In this document: piece after piece, positions 1-12,095 of the stretch
Layout of the letters: the number at the start of each line of letters is the position of its first letter
How positions within the stretch are numbered: position 1 is the stretch's first letter
Source: Delphinus delphis
Taxonomy: Eukaryota > Chordata > Mammalia > Artiodactyla > Delphinidae
Assembly: GCF_949987515.2 (NCBI RefSeq)
Contig: NC_082689.1
Span: 65,967,746-66,031,745 of the forward strand
DNA length: 64,000 nucleotides
Direction: 5' to 3'
Made by a program: the position numbers and the translations under genes
Notes under the pieces: generated by a model
What the model was told of the DNA's origin: nothing
The model's input: the letters and a program-made list of their open reading frames with translations, nothing else
Database searches by the model: none

Positions 1-1962
1 AAATCTCTGGCATTTCTATACACTAACAATGAAAGATCAGAAAAAGAAATTAAAGAAACAATCCCATTTACCATCACATCAAAAAGAATAAAATACCTAG
101 GAATAAACCTACCTAAGGAGGCAAAAGTCCTGTAACTCTGAAAATTATAAGATGCTGATGAAAGAAACTGAAGATGGAAAGATGGAAAGATATACCATGT
201 TCTTGGATTGGTATAATCAATATTGTCACAATGACTATACTACCCAAGGCAATCTACAGATTCAATGCAATCCCTATTGAATTACCAATGACATTTTCCA
301 CAGAACTAGAACAAAATATTTAAAAATTTGTATGGACACACAAAAGACCCCGAATAGCCAAAGCAATCTTGAGAAAGAAAAATGGAGCTGGAGGGATCAG
401 GCTCCCTGACTTCAGACAATACAACAAAGCTACAGTCATCAAAACAGTAATGGTACTGGCACAAAAACAGAAATATAGATCAATGGAACAGGATAGAAAG
501 TCCAAAAATACAACCATGCCCCTATGGCCAATTAATCTATGACAAAGGAGACAAGACTATACAGTGGAGAAAAGACAGTCTCTTCAGTAAATGGTGCTGG
601 AAAAACTGTACAGCTATCTGTAAAAGAATGAAATTAGAACATTCTCTAACACCATATACAAAAATAAACTCAAATGGATTAAATATCTAAGTGTAAGACT
701 GGACACTGTAAAACTCTTAGAGGAAAACATAAGCAGAACACTCTTTGACATAATTCACAGCAATATCTTTTTGGATCCATGTCCTAGAGTAATGGAAATA
801 AAAACAAAAATAAACAAATGGGACCTAATTAAACTCAAAAGCTTTTGCACAGCAAAGGAAACCATAAACAAAACAAAAAGACAGCCCACAAAATGGGAGA
901 AAATATCTGCAAACGATGCTATTGACAAGGGGTTATTCTCCAAAATCTACAAACAGCTCATGCAGCTCAATATCAGAAAAACAAATAACTCAGTCAAAAA
1001 ACGGGCAGAAGACCTAAATAGACATTTCTCCAAAGAAGACATACAGATGGCCAAGAGGCACATGAAAAGATGATCAACATTGCTAATTATTGGAGAAATG
1101 CAAATCAAAACTACAATGAGATATCATCTCACACCAGTCAGAATGGCTGTCATCAAAAAGTCTACAAATAGTAAATGCTGGAGAGGGTGTGAAGAAAAGG
1201 GAACCCTCTTGCGCTGTTGGTGGGAATGTAACTTGATACAGCCACTATAGAACAGTATGGAGGTTCCTTAAAAAACTAAAAATAGAGCTACCAAATGATC
1301 CAGCAATACCATTCCTGGGCATATATCTACAGAAAACCATGGTTCACAAGGATACATGCATTCCAATGTTCATTGCAATGCTGTTTACAATAGCCAAGAC
1401 ATGGAAGCACCTAAAGGTCCGTCAACAGAAGAATGGATAAAGAAGATGTGGTACATATATAATATACAATGGTATACTACTCAGCCATTAAAAAGAACAA
1501 AACAATGCCATTTGCAGCAACATGAATGGACCTATCCATTAGTATGAAATTATCATACTAAGTGAAGTAAGTCAGACAGAGAAAGTCAAATATCATTCAT
1601 CTGTGGAATTTAATTTTAAAAAGTGATACAAATGAACTTATTTACAAAACAGAAACAGACCTACAGATATTGAAAACAAACTTATGGTTACCAAACGGGA
1701 AACGTGGTGGGGAGGGATAAATCAGGTGTTTGGGATTAACATACACACACTACTATACATAAGATAGGTAACCAACAAGGACCTACTGTATAGCACAGGG
1801 AACTCTACTCAATATTCTGTGATAACCTATATGAGAAAAGAATCTGAAAAAGAATGAATCTATGTATAGGTATAACTGAATCACTTTGCTGTATAGCTGA
1901 AACTAACACAACATTGTTAATCAACTATACTGAAATATAAAATAAAAATTTTTTAAAAAAAA
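1..1962 (+). mobile_element. L1 retrotransposon, 3' part (ORF2 C-terminus and 3' UTR), decayed
   Basis: This is the 3' portion of a cetartiodactyl L1 in sense orientation, and it probably continues left of the window. Positions 1-1550 match the C-terminal part of L1 ORF2. The reading frame is broken: 771-1073 and 1356-1547 are only surviving pieces (the second encodes ...EEWIKKMWYIYN...). About 1560-1940 is the 3' UTR, followed by an A-rich tail near 1941-1962. The element cannot move. The same 3' UTR type recurs at 9476-10369 and at 39663. Confidence 0.9.
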
Positions 1963-4900
1963 CTTCCCACTGGAGAGAGGTTCTAACACTTAACATTGTC
2001 TCCTACAAAAGATTTCATGATTACTTAACGAGTCACTGTCACTGTTGGGAAAATAATATCTACATCAGGTGTACTGAAGCATAAAAGTAAAGAACCAGTG
2101 TTACAAACTGTGGACGCAAGTGCACATGAAACAAAACAGCGGCAAAACATTGCATAATTAACTTACATGCATAGAGGTATATGAAAAATATAACTGCAGC
2201 TTTTTCACGAGCCAAATTTCAACAACAGCTATCGAATGGTATTGAGAAAGCACATCATTTGTAGAAACAGCCTTTTTTCAAGCATACTGAGGTTTTAAAT
2301 TTTTATATATTAGCTGAAGGATAAAACGGTACTTTATATTTTAATAATTCCCCATCGCATTGGGAAATGAACATTGTTGACACTGCCTTTTGCTTCTTGA
2401 CTTGATACTAGTTCTGTAGCTTTTTTTTTGCCTTCTCCTTCTTTAAATAACTTCGCATCCTTACTAATGCAAACCTCACATTGATTGTGATGAAAGCAGC
2501 AACAGAATTTCTGGACACCGTGTCCTCTTCAGATAATGCACCTCTACAGTGAATCCGTTTTTCTAATTTTGTCGATCATTTACCAAAGTGTACATCCTAA
2601 AATGTATCCTGTAAATGATTTTTCACCTGTGAGCTTATTTTATTTCCCTTAGACAGTTTTCTCTGTGGTTTTAACATCTTCTGGGGAAAGGTGGTGATTC
2701 TTTATATTTAGTTTAAAAAATTCTCCCTGATTGCCTTTTAAATCCAGCAGTCACTTCTCTTTCCTCATGATAATAGTTTCTTTTATGAGCTGAAAGCACT
2801 TTTTTTTGGTGGTGGTGTTTTGCTGTACTCCTAGTTGATTATACAGTATCGTCACTGTTGCTCAGTGCATAAGTCTTTGAGGTTTCAACTATAGTGTCCA
2901 AATCATGAGCTTCTGTCACCGTCACTGACGAAAACTTCAGCTTTTCAGCTGGTCTTTGGAACAACATTATTTACTGCCTTTATTATAATGTTGTCAGACA
3001 GTTGTGTATCTAGATGATCTGATGGAGGTTACACCTCAGAATCATCTTTGGAATTCCAAAGATTTATTTTCCTCTTGTTCATTAGAAAGGAAAAAAGAAA
3101 ATACACCATGAACTAAGGAGTCTGCATGATAGTTATCTTTTTGTATTTTTCCCTCCGTACCCTTCTAATTTAAACTAAGATAGTGTATAACTAAATGCCC
3201 ACTCACATTTCACATGTATTTTTTTTTTAAAACAACTCCTTCTATACATCAAGGGGGAGAAAATACCAATATTTTCAGAAACCTGGGAATAAGTTTGAGA
3301 CCTAAAATATTAAAGGGAAGTTTTAGACAAGTTAATCTTGAAAGTATTAAACTGAAATAAATTACAAAATAAATTATGGTAACATAGATGAGTTGTTGAC
3401 CTTTAATGTGGAAAATATAAGGACGATGTTTTGAATTTAATGGATTGTAGATATTTTCATTACTGTCATATTATGCTTTAATAGTGGCTTTCTACTGGAC
3501 ATTCTGAAATCAAGTTTTTAAAGTTACATTACATTTTTAATTGCCATTATAGTCCTTCTAATTTCTATGTATACCAGAAGAAAAAAATTAGATATACATT
3601 TATTTTCGCATGTACCATTATTGAAAAGTTTTTATGGTACTACGAAATGCATCAAGTATGGATTACTTAATTTCTGTCACAAATAGTGAACTGATTCGAT
3701 TATGTTTGATAATTTTCTTCCTTGAAAATTATCACCTATCACTTGTTGGTAATCTTATCTGAATGTAGCTCAGAAATATGCCTAAATGCTTTGTCACTTT
3801 TAAAGGAATGGGGTTCTTTTGGGGTTGGGGGGGAACTATGTATTACATGTAAATTTGTGATACAATATTTGTGGCTTGTGAGTGTAATGAATATGTTAGA
3901 TTTACACAAAAATATTGTCTTAGTATGACATCAGAGTTGACTGTACATTATTATTTAATAACATTAAAGAAATGAAGGTAGGAATTAGAAGATAACCTTG
4001 CAGCATTTTTCATTCCTTTCAGAAAAATAACCTGTGAACCCTTGCAAAAGGATCTTCCATTAAACTGGTTTAGGACATTACTGGATTAGAAGAGAGTGAT
4101 TGTAGCAGCCCAGCATATTGCAGTTTATGTTTTTTAGACTTTGTGTCACTCTCCTGTTTCCCCTCTGACTGTGCTTACACAGTGAGAACCACTCGCAGAG
4201 GCATTCAGTGGTCCTCGTGCTGTTCAGATGGTCATTTGAACGGGCAGTGCATGACGTGGTGCAGAGCCCAGACCACGCAACCCTTCTTCAACTCTAATAG
4301 TTGCACTTCTGCAAAGAGGGATGGTGTCTGATGCTTAAGGGAGACTAAGTTGGGGGCATTCAGACCAATGCAGAAATGGTTTCACCACTGAGCTTCTGTG
4401 ACCAGCCTGGGTAGTCAGTTCTATCTTCTTTCATAGTGACTAACTGGGGCCAAATGGTAATTACTATTATTTTTCTTTCATTCTTAAAAATGAGATTAAA
4501 ATGTTTACTAGTTAAGGCTTTTGGGGAGAGATTAAGGGAAGGGATATTGTGCTCTACAATTTATAGAATATCTACCAGGAAGAGGGCACTGTATTTGGTA
4601 TATGAAAAGCTTCTGTTTGCAGGTTGACTTTGAGATGCTGTCAGCCATGCTAATAGTGCCACTTCAGAGGACCTCCAAAGAAAAGTCGGTCACTGTAATT
4701 TTGATACAATTCTGCTGAGTCTGTGGACATAGTCTCATTCATGACACTCTATATCTGGAGAGTAGCATTCTAATGAGAAAAATGCCTGGGAAGTTCTACT
4801 GCTATCTCTTCAGATTAAGTAATGTTTGTAATTTCCAATGCTAAACTTGGCTGTTGTTGTAACTAGGAGCAAATAAAATTCAGATTTTGTTAGTCTCTGA

Positions 4901-5067
4901 AAATTCTGGCAGTAGCAGAAGAGAGAAAAGAAAATATTTACTTTGAACTCATTAGTAAAATACAGGAACTGCACAATAAAATAGGTACTACTAAAATTCT
5001 ATCCAGTGCTTTTGGTTGATCACCTTGTAGAATGAAATGAACTATGAACTCCAAATAGGATAGATAT

Positions 5068-5070
<3 letters not shown>

Positions 5071-5107
<37 letters not shown>
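5071..5107. repeat. (TA)n microsatellite
   Basis: An uninterrupted run of about 18 TA units, preceded by an imperfect TAGATATAGA stretch. It is likely length-polymorphic. Confidence 0.95.
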
Positions 5108-5110
<3 letters not shown>

Positions 5111-5737
5111 TAGATAGAAAAATCCTAATAAAAATCATGACAGTTTGATTTAAATAATTTTGAACAGAAGGGATACCACTAAGCTTTTAGAGTTTCCCTT
5201 GGGTATGTGGGTATGCGCACACAGACACACCCCCCTACCTGGAAGTAAGGAGAAAATAATTTCTCTCCATGGTTGTCATGAAACCCATGGATTTTTTTCC
5301 CATAGGAGAGGATGTGTCTGCAGCAGGCATGGGGATGGCCAAGGAAGGGTGGAACAGCTAAAAAAAAATCATAGCAGAAAGAAGTAACAGAAGGCAGAGA
5401 GAGAAGATACCAATAAAAGGCGCATTGGGTTTATAAACACGTAGAAGTTTAGGGCTATCATCATTTCCTAAAGGAACAGATAAATGAAGTAATTTCTTAT
5501 TCACTTCATTTTTTCTTTTTCCTCCATCTACCTGCTACTTATCAAAATAGGCAAAAAATATTTTGAGCCAAATGATCACATTTATTGTGGGGCATACTTC
5601 CTCAAATTGTAGCCAAGTGTGATAATTATATTTAAGGCAAGGACACGTACCCTATTTTTTTCTGTTTTGTTTGTTTGGTTTGCTTTCATTTGTTTATTCA
5701 TTCATTTATCATTTTCAACTCATGTAGAAATTCATTT

Positions 5738-5780
5738 ATAATTTCAGTCTAGTGTTTCTAAAACACTAGACTGAAATTAT
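5738..5780. repeat. Perfect 20-bp inverted repeat with 3-nt loop
   Basis: The right arm AAACACTAGACTGAAATTAT (5761-5780) is the exact reverse complement of 5738-5757, and only CTA lies between the arms. This can form a 20-bp hairpin or cruciform with no mismatch. Confidence 0.95.
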
Positions 5781-6479
5781 ATTCTGAGCCTGATGTCTAA
5801 ATAATGTCAAATGTGTATGATTGTTTGGAAAGGAATATATCAACAATTCCTAGTAATTTATTCCTTGGGGAATCAGACTGACCGGTATAAAACAAAACAA
5901 AACAATTCCATTGGTTTGCCCTGCCTTGTTGAGCTGGATATCCACACAGACCTGAGTACGCAGTACCATAGCCTTTGGTTGGAGAATATGAGTGGGATGC
6001 ACCGTAAAATCCAGGCTGAAGGGCCCTTTGGGCTGTTTATACAGAGTAATGATCTACCGCAAGATTGCTCTGCTCAAATGGAAAATTTTTGTCAAACAGA
6101 TTCCCTTCCATTAAGACAAGACTAATGCACAAGTTCTAATACCTTGCCAAAACATTAGTCATTGTGTCTTCTCTAAATACAAACCTAAGAAATTATCCAT
6201 TTTATTTTTAGAAACAATTTCCCTCCAGTCCCCTCAGCTTTTGAGAGTGCATCATCCTGATGTGTCTCCTCTCCCAATAAAAAGTTGGGTACCCTTATTT
6301 AGTATCTCAGGTCGGCATAAGGTCTTTAGCCAATAATAATAGAGCTTCATTCCACAGCAATTTTAGTTATCTTTTGGGGGACCTCAAGGGCTGAGAGGTG
6401 AGTTAAACATACCCTTTAGTTCATAATGAACAATCATCAGTCTGGTCGAGGCCCGTTGCTTGTTTTCCTTTACGTGTTT

Positions 6480-7150
6480 TTTCAGTTCATTCCACCCCCT
6501 ATCCCCCTCATCCCTTTTTCCCCTCCCTACAGATGGCCATTTTAATGAGTTTGATATATATTATTAAATATGTAAATATCTTTGAAAAATAAATTCGTTA
6601 TGTGTATGCATGTTTTAATCTACATAAGTGGTACTGTAACAACAGACCTCATTCTCTGCCAATTTATTCACTCAATGCTGTTTTTTTATTCACTCAATGC
6701 TATGTATTTTAAGATGGTGCTATACGTACCAATTCATTGCTTCTAATCACTGCGTATTATTCCACAGTATGTATCCAACACATTTTACTTACCCATTCCC
6801 CTAACAATAGATCTAGATTGACACCTAGCTCCCAGCTCCTACAGACTATGTAGTAGAATCTAGTGCTGGGTCTTGGGTATACAAGGGCTAAATTTCTCCA
6901 AATATTGCAGACTGATCTCATCAATTCTAAACAATTACTAACCTTGTACAAAGTTTCCCACGTCTACCTAGCACTTGGTATTTTTGAAGGTTCTAATTTT
7001 TACAAATCTGATGAGTATAAAGGGACATCTCATTCTGATTTGTGCCTCTCTGATTACTAGTGAGGATGACCATTCTACTGCATACTTATTAACCACTTGG
7101 AGTTCTCATCTGTGAATTGCCTTTTCACATCTTTTCCCAATATTTAAATT
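6480..7150 (-). mobile_element. Old L1 (L1M-type) 3' region, antisense
   Basis: The text resembles the antisense 3' end of ancient mammalian L1s: a C-rich block near 6490-6530, then a stretch around 6740-7110 with the familiar pattern of a test for 'cattcccc', 'ctgggtcttgggtatac' and 'attgccttttcacat'. It is strongly diverged, so the boundaries are approximate. Confidence 0.55.
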
Positions 7151-7299
7151 TGTTTTACAACATACCATATTCAGTGTTTTTTTCTAATACAAAATGATAG
7201 GAGTGAATTGGGATAGTTGCCTGTATATCCTTGGGCTTAAAATATTGCATGAAAGTTGGAAATCAGATTGTTTGGGAGAATTTCCAGATAGTGCGAACT

Positions 7300-7590
7300 G
7301 TTAAATATGGGTCTCAATCACAATTTCACAACTTAATTGCTAGCTGACTTGGAGAACGTTACTCTATCTCTGTATGTCTCTGGTTGCAGTGATGGGTGTG
7401 TGTGTGTGTCGGTGCATGTGTGTGTGTGTAAAATAGGAGAAATAATACTTGTGGCCTCTTATGAAAGGCCTACTTTTCTTAATTTAAGATTATTTATATA
7501 AAGTTTGTGGTACTGTATATGGACTATTGTAGGGGCTCCATAAAGTCAGTTTCTTCCTATTCTGTCTGACATATATGAGGAACTCAATAA
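7300..7590 (+). mobile_element. Possible MIR SINE with internal TG-rich stretch
   Basis: The order of a diverged 'cttaattgctagctgacttggagaa' core, an AAATAGGAGAAATAATA block and a terminal 'gggctccataaa' stretch fits a sense MIR. A GTGTGTGTG-rich segment at about 7396-7430 interrupts it. Confidence 0.45.
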
Positions 7591-7787
7591 ATGGAAGCTC
7601 ACTTATTGAGCTTATTATTGAGAATATTATTTATTTCATTCATATTTTTATTTATTGAGAAAATTTCTCATATATATTCATTATAAATTCCCATTTATTG
7701 AGAATTTTATTGACATAGTATTCATGTCATCATCATCATCATTGTATATTGGGAGAGTTTAGGAAAAGCCTTATCTAAAGATAAATA
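7590..7787. repeat. Degenerate TTATTGAG-rich stretch
   Basis: The octamer TTATTGAG and close variants recur about five times between 7600 and 7700 with irregular spacing, in very AT-rich DNA. It may be a decayed short tandem array or simple AT-rich drift. Confidence 0.4.
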
Positions 7788-7801
7788 TAGATCACCTGTC
7801 T

Positions 7802-8213
7802 TTTTTTAAACATCTTTATTAGAGTAAAATTGCTTTACAATGTTGTGTTAGTTTCTGCTGTATAACCAAGTGAATCAGCTATATGTATACATATATCCCC
7901 ATATCCCCTCCCTCTTGCGTCTCCCTCCCACCCTCCTTATCCCACCCCTCTAGGTGGTCACAAAGCACCGAGCTGATCTCCCTGTGCTATGCAGCTGCTT
8001 CCCACTAGCTATCTATTTGACATTTGGTAGTGTATATATGTCAATGCCACTCTCTCACTTTGTCCAAGTTTACCCTCCCCCCTCCCTGTGTCCTCAAGTA
8101 CATTTTCTACTTCTGCATCTTTATTCCTGTTCCTAGGTTCTTCAGAACCATTTTTTTTTTTTAGATTCCATATATATGTGTTAGCATACAGTATTTGTTT
8201 TTCTCTTTCTGAC
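7802..8213 (-). mobile_element. 5'-truncated L1 3' end, antisense, with target-site duplication
   Basis: This is an antisense L1 3' UTR: a T-rich start at 7802, 'gctttacaatgttgtgttag' near 7831, and the C-rich 'ctccctcccaccctcc' block. It is flanked by the direct repeat TAGATCACCTGTCT at 7788-7801 and 8214-8227, the expected L1 target-site duplication. Its 3' UTR type matches 12171-12890 rather than 1-1962. Confidence 0.92.
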
Positions 8214-8228
8214 TAGATCACCTGTCTT

Positions 8229-8545
8229 CTTAAGCTCTTTTCCAGTCCTATGTGTTCATAGAATTCACACATATAAATTTGCTTAAACCTTAGTGGCAAC
8301 GAGTTGTCAGATTTCTTACATTCCCTCTCAGGTCAGATAAATATTTGATGTTTGCTATTTAAAAAAAATCTTACAAGATAATTTCTTTGGATGTTTCTAC
8401 ACAGATTTTAAAATCACCAAATTAAGTCAAAAAATAAAATCCAGAAGCTTTAACTAAGGCTATATTCCTTCCCTCCCTCCTCCCTCCCTCCCAGTGGGGG
8501 ACTAATTATTTTTATAGCTTCTTTATAACCTAACAAACATCTTAT
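8229..8545. other. Non-coding stretch with C-rich tract
   Basis: I see no gene. The pyrimidine tract CCTTCCCTCCCTCCTCCC begins at about 8467. Its minus-strand complement has several short G runs. Confidence 0.5.
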
Positions 8546-8900
8546 ATTAGTTATTTCCTGCTGTGTCCTGAATCATCATAAACTTAATGTCTTAATAAAA
8601 CGGCACACATTTATTATCTCACAGCTTCTGTGAGTCTGGAGTCTGGGCATGGCTTAGTTGGGTCTTTTGCTTAGGGTCTCACAAGGCTGCGAGCAAGATG
8701 TCAGCTGGAGGCTAAACTAGGAAAGAAATGCTAAGTTCATTCAAGTTGTTGGCAGAATCCATTTCCTTGCAGTTGTAGGACTGAGGGCCCTGGCTCCTTG
8801 TTGAGTGTCGGCTGGGGGTTGCCCTCAACTCCTAGCAGCCACCCCTATTCCTAGAGGCCACTTGCAACTCCTTGCCATATGGGCTTGCCCTTGGCTTATT
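8546..8900 (+). mobile_element. Ancient interspersed repeat ('taataaaacggcacacatttattatctcacag' class)
   Basis: The sequence matches a mammalian repeat that I recognise by successive blocks: TTTATTATCTCACAG, GGTCTCACAAGGCTG, TTGTTGGCAGAATCCATTTC, CTTGCAGTTGTAGGACTGAG and TCGGCTGGGGGTTG. Related copies appear at 21310-21610 and 44115-44480. I cannot assign the family name with confidence (possibly LTR-derived). Confidence 0.6.
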
Positions 8901-9044
8901 TCAACAAGCCAGCAAATTAGGAAACTATTTTTTTCTTTACATTTATTTTTACCTCTAACTCTTATTCCTAAACATACTTTTTATAAATGCCATTTTTTCA
9001 TCCCAATTTCTACGTGCGTTCCTCTGTCTGTTTCTGCTTCCTTT

Positions 9045-9335
9045 CCTCTTTCATTCTGCAGATGTTTACTTAGCCCTCTTTATAGTTCCAAACACTATTT
9101 TAAATACTGGGGATACAATGGTGTAAAGAAATACCCAATAAGTCATCTTCACAGAGTTTACAGATTACAGGGAACCAAAATTATAAATGACAACTATAAC
9201 ATAGTGTCACATATATTATCAGCCAGAAAGCCCAAGGTGATGGGCAGGCATGTAGGAGGAATACCCAAACTGTTCTGGAGGGGAAAGGAAAAACTTCTTA
9301 GAGGAAGTGACCACATTTTAGTTAAAAACCTAGAA
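9045..9335 (-). mobile_element. L2 LINE 3' end, antisense
   Basis: Blocks such as 'gatgtttacttagc', 'aaatactggggatacaatgg' and 'cttagaggaagtga' match the antisense 3' end of L2. The copy is strongly diverged. A frame of 177 codons that spans it (8805-9338) mixes two repeats and is not a gene. Confidence 0.55.
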
Positions 9336-9475
9336 TAGTAGTAAAAGAGCAGAATGTAAAACTGTATACTAAGGACCAAACATTTTTTGTGACCTAAACA
9401 GCAAGCAGAATTGCCTGTATTTTCACCTGTCTGCTTGAAATTATAGCTTAAACCTCAATCAATTAAATACATAAG

Positions 9476-10369
9476 AAAAAACTAAAAATAGAACTACCAT
9501 ATGATTCAGCAATCCCATTCCTGGGCATATATCAGGAGAAAACCATAATTCGAAAAGATACATGCACCCCAGTGTTCATCGCAGCCAAGACATGGAAGCA
9601 ACCTAAATATTTCTCAACAGAGGAATGATAAAGAAGATGTGGTACATGTATACAATGGAATATTACTCAGTCCTAAAAAAGAACAAAATAATGCCATTTG
9701 CAACAATATGGATGGAACTAGAGATTATCATACTAAGTAAGGCAGAAAGACAAATATCATACGATATCACTCCTATGTGGAATCTACTTTTAAAAAGAAT
9801 GATACAAATGAACTTATTTACAAAACAGAAACAGACTCACAGATATCAAAAACAAACTCATGGGGCTTCCCTGGTGGCGCAGTGCTTGAGAGTCCGCCTG
9901 CCGATGCAGGGGACGTGGGTTCGTGCCCTGGTCCGGGAAGATCCCACATGCAGCAGAGCGGCTGGGCCCGTAAGCCATGGCCGCTGAGCCTGCGCGTCCG
10001 GAGCCTGTGCTCCGCAACGGGAGAGGCCACAGCAGTGAGAGGCCCGCGTACCGCAAAAAAAAACAAAAAACAAAAAACAAAAAAAACCTCATGGTTACCA
10101 AAATGGAAATGTGGGGCGGGGAGGGATTAAATCAGGAGCTTGGGATTAACATACACACACTACAATATATAAGATAGATAACCAACAAGGACCTTCTGTA
10201 TAGTACAGGGAAATCTACTTAATATTCTGTGATAACTTATATGAGCAAAGAAGCTGAAAAAGAATGAATATATATATATATATATATATATAACTGAATC
10301 ACTTTGCTGTACACATGAAACTAACACAACATTGTAAATCAACTATACTCCAATAAAATTTTTAAAAAA
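9476..10369 (+). mobile_element. 5'-truncated L1 carrying a nested SINE
   Basis: A sense L1 3' end (ORF2 terminus and 3' UTR) begins at about 9476 and ends in an A-rich tail near 10369. An imperfect target-site duplication is visible: TTAAATACATAA at about 9463 and TTAAGTACCTAA at about 10370. A CHR SINE splits the 3' UTR at 9862-10087, so the L1 is older than the SINE. A (TA)n run lies at 10269-10292. Confidence 0.9.
9862..10087 (+). mobile_element. CHR-type SINE (cetacean tRNA-derived), nested in L1
   Basis: A full-length SINE runs from GGGGCTTCCCTGGTGG to CGCGTACCGC, followed by an A-rich tail of A7-9 blocks separated by C. The pol III A/B-box region derives from a tRNA. The short duplication CTCATGG flanks it (9857-9863 and 10088-10094) within L1 sequence. 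Open frames on both strands here are repeat shadows. Confidence 0.95.
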
Positions 10370-10382
10370 TTAAGTACCTAAG

Positions 10383-11820
10383 TTTTAGCAATGCATCAGT
10401 AAAAATGAGTTTATGAACAAACTCATAAAAGATTATAATGTTGTTGAATAAAAATTACTATTAGCTATCTAAACTTAGAACTCTTTACTTCTCTATGGCT
10501 CATTCCTCTCATTTATAAAATGAGTTGGAGATTATCATTTCTAAGATGTTTAACTGTTTCTAAATTCCATGATTCTATGATTGAGAATGGCATTACATAA
10601 ACAGAAATGATGGTGCTGGAGGACCCTTTAGCTGAGATCCAAGCCCAGGTCAGCCAGCCAATCCAGGTAAGACCTCCACTAGCAAAATCTCTGTGTGAAT
10701 TATGAAAAGGCTCCCCCTGCTGGTGGATGCTTTACAGAAAGGTGTCTTTTCTTCAAGGCACAAGTGCTTTTCAAGAGCAGTGAGGGTTGGATTCAGGGCC
10801 TCAGATGCCCTTGGACAGAGAGGAAAAGGTATACGATGGTACTGAGTCTGGTGTTATTTCTGATCCAGTTAGGACCATTCAAAGCTCCAGCTTCACAAGA
10901 TATCAGAAATGTGGTGGAAGAGGATTAGCGGTGATCTGTTTGCTGTCACAACCCACCTCAGATCCATGTAAATTCCTGAGCTCTCCAGTATAGGAAGTAA
11001 GGTGCTGTTGGATTTATTTTATTTTAATTTACCTGAGCACCTAACATTTTTGAAAGTAGGATTATACATTTGTATATTTTCAAATATTTCTATTTCATTT
11101 TTTCCCTTACCTAGTCTTTTTTCAGGCTCTGGTGTAATTACACTTAAAACATTTGGGGACTGGCAAAATTATCAGATTTACAAGGAGAAGCCTACCCTCT
11201 ATTGAGGTAAATTTATCATTTTCCTCTTCTGATTGATAGCTCCTGTCACAGCCCTTCCTCTGCCCCAGAGCCCTCCATCAGCATCAATCCCCTTCTTGAA
11301 AGCCCAGATACCCCTGTGATTTATCTCCCCAGGTCAGGCTGTGTCACTGGTTGCCTGGTAGCTATTCAGGAGTAATTTGACTTATTTAAATCCCCACTGG
11401 TCTCAAAGGCCCAGTGAGCCCCACCCAGCAGGCGTCTCTCCTTCCTACAAGCATTCAAGTTCCCAAATGCCCTAGAAGCTAAATGCCTTCTTCGCCGCCT
11501 CACCAGCTGGCAGATGGATGGACTGTGTTTTTTGTTCACTTTTGGCACTGAACTGGGTAGTCACGGCTGGGCCGATCCTGGAGAGTCTGAGAATCCTTCC
11601 AGAACATGACGCCCACTTCCTCCATACAACGGAGCCCAGATGGGGTCTTTAAAATGAAAGTATAAGATGAAGAATATTATATATAGTGAGTAATATTTTA
11701 TAGTAATATTATATATAGTGAGTAATATATATATATAAAACATATATATATAAAACCACTTTTCTGACAATAGCAATTTATTGAGACTGAGGTCCAAAAA
11801 ATGGTCAACTTTAATTATAT
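10383..11820. other. Non-coding stretch, no gene seen
   Basis: No gene or clear repeat is seen in most of this stretch. The AT-rich part at 11660-11760 holds a 24-bp direct repeat (11673-11696 and 11705-11728) that runs into TA-rich sequence. Open frames at 10695-10993 have no recognisable motif. Confidence 0.5.
11673..11728. repeat. 24-bp direct repeat, 32-bp period
   Basis: AATATTATATATAGTGAG plus TAATAT occurs at 11673-11696 and again, identically, at 11705-11728. This looks like a small local tandem duplication. Confidence 0.85.
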
Positions 11821-11824
11821 TATT

Positions 11825-11985
11825 ATCAATTCTTAACAGCTAATATTTATATTTATTGATCACTCACTGTGTGCCAGACTTATTGCTAAGCACTTTCCTG
11901 AATTATCTAATGGAAGCCTCACAATGCCAAGAAGTTACTTCTACTATTATTTTAAGGACAATCTCCTTTGTTTTACAAATAATTT
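11825..11985 (-). mobile_element. MIR SINE, antisense
   Basis: The antisense MIR signature is visible: 'tcactgtgtgccaga', 'taagcactttcctgaattatc' and 'cctcacaatgcca'. Confidence 0.7.
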
Positions 11986-12095
11986 TACAATAATTAATTA
12001 GTAAAAATGTTTAAATGACTTCCTAGAAGGTGTTTAAAAATGAGATAGATGGATATGTATTGCCATGGAAAGATGTTCAAGAGATATGTTAAATT

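Larger units (their letters stand above)
1963..6479. other. AT-rich non-coding stretch, no gene seen
   Basis: No recognisable gene and few recognisable repeats. It contains the 20-bp perfect inverted repeat at 5738-5780, a TA microsatellite at 5071-5107 and, on the minus strand between about 2340 and 3020, short protein-like open stretches that I could not identify (see findings). Other open frames are short and have no recognisable motif. Confidence 0.55.

Noticed and set aside
1..1962. Functional L1 ORF2.
   Set aside because: Only the C-terminal part is present, and stops and frameshifts leave pieces of 63-100 codons.
5160..6125. Small frames at 5160-5387 and 5811-6125.
   Set aside because: No motif, no splice context, and neighbouring frames of similar length occur on both strands.
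8805..9338. 177-codon plus-strand frame.
   Set aside because: It spans an ancient interspersed repeat and an antisense L2, so it cannot be one conserved gene.
9862..10087. tRNA gene call in the SINE head.
   Set aside because: The pol III promoter-like start is the tRNA-derived SINE head; there is no tRNA cloverleaf with anticodon arm intact, and it ends in a SINE tail.
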